Origin: Streptomyces guryensis
GTDB taxonomy: Bacteria; Actinomycetota; Actinomycetes; Streptomycetales; Streptomycetaceae
Assembly: GCF_021261325.1 (NCBI RefSeq)
Contig: NZ_JAJSBI010000004.1
Location: 454,435-518,434 of the forward strand
Length of the DNA stretch: 64,000 nt
Direction: 5' to 3'
Program-made: the position numbers and the translations under genes
Shown here: one piece after another, positions 63,884 through 64,000 of the stretch
Layout of the letters: each line of letters starts with the position of its first letter
Numbering within the stretch: position 1 is the first letter of the stretch
Notes under the pieces: generated by a model
Database searches by the model: none
Told to the model about the DNA's origin: nothing
Seen by the model: only the letters and a program-made list of their open reading frames with translations

Positions 63884-64000
63884 GTTATGTTTTCTGCGGT
63901 CCTGCAATGGGACCGCTGGCCTCCGGGCCCGGCATGGCTGTTCCCCCCTGTCGAAGGGATGACCTGGGGGGTGGTGCCACCGGGCCCGAGAGGCGCCGTT
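63884..64000. other. Foreign junction at the right window edge
   Basis: 117 bp with no family match, starting exactly where the terpene synthase homology ends (TTATGTTTTC). It may be the end of an insertion element that truncated the gene. The window ends before this can be judged. Confidence 0.35.

Overview
The window is about 70% G+C, has dense genes with GTG/ATG starts and polypurine ribosome-binding sites, and carries typical Streptomyces gene families: a DUF397/DUF5753 regulatory cluster, a giant SARP-type regulator, an F420-linked reductase, TAT-exported enzymes and iron boxes. It reads as Streptomyces chromosome. The left and middle parts look like conserved chromosome. Both the 5' edge (an S53 peptidase) and the 3' edge (a broken terpene synthase) are cut by the window. 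I saw no rRNA, tRNA or CRISPR array.

1-5.4 kb: end of a secreted S53 peptidase, glutamine-dependent NAD+ synthase, then a whiJ/abaA-like cluster (tandem DUF397 protein, HTH-DUF5753 regulator, divergent small protein and HATPase-like protein). 5.4-8.2 kb: remains of a secreted polymorphic toxin (signal peptide, long unknown region, RICIN, half a HINT domain, unknown C-terminal toxin domain) followed by a likely immunity gene. 8.3-13.2 kb: MFS exporter, membrane endonuclease/phosphatase-family protein, and an MFS-TetR drug-efflux operon with a candidate operator. 13.3-20.7 kb: panB, a DrrAB-type ABC exporter preceded by five heptad repeats at 10-11 bp steps (the layout of SARP binding sites), and convergent to it a 1306-aa SARP/NB-ARC regulator with a 108-bp tandem-repeat linker.

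20.9-27.6 kb: a lone large serine recombinase whose usual catalytic serine position reads Thr, a site-2-protease-like protein, an F420 NADP reductase, and two decayed genes (a three-frameshift sialidase and an MFS gene interrupted by a palindromic element). 27.6-34.9 kb: map, then an iron section with a near-consensus iron box before heme oxygenase and a weaker one before efeO-efeB-efeU plus a lipoprotein gene. 35-46.3 kb: housekeeping and accessory metabolism (prim-pol, Rsm22-like methyltransferase, serine hydrolase with an apparent CTG start, Bcr/CflA exporter, SDR, D-Ala-D-Ala carboxypeptidase, aldo/keto reductase, DoxX, MazG-like, acyl-CoA synthetase) and a decayed TetR fragment.

46.8-61.4 kb is a complete L-arabinose locus: araD, araA and araB; a sugar ABC importer (permease, ATPase, binding protein); a LacI-family regulator; and two secreted alpha-L-arabinofuranosidases (GH54-type with a ricin-type lectin, GH51-type with LamG). 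The secreted enzymes free arabinose from arabinan/arabinoxylan, the ABC system imports it, and AraB/A/D feed it to the pentose phosphate pathway. Two near-identical LacI-type operators sit before the regulator and the first arabinofuranosidase, but none is visible before the importer or araB. 61.4-64 kb: a sulfotransferase, an IS5-like transposase fragment and a frameshifted, truncated terpene synthase, which marks a decaying accessory edge.

Two families of dispersed intergenic repeats (about 75-100 bp, each beginning with a hairpin) sit at gene 3' ends across the window.
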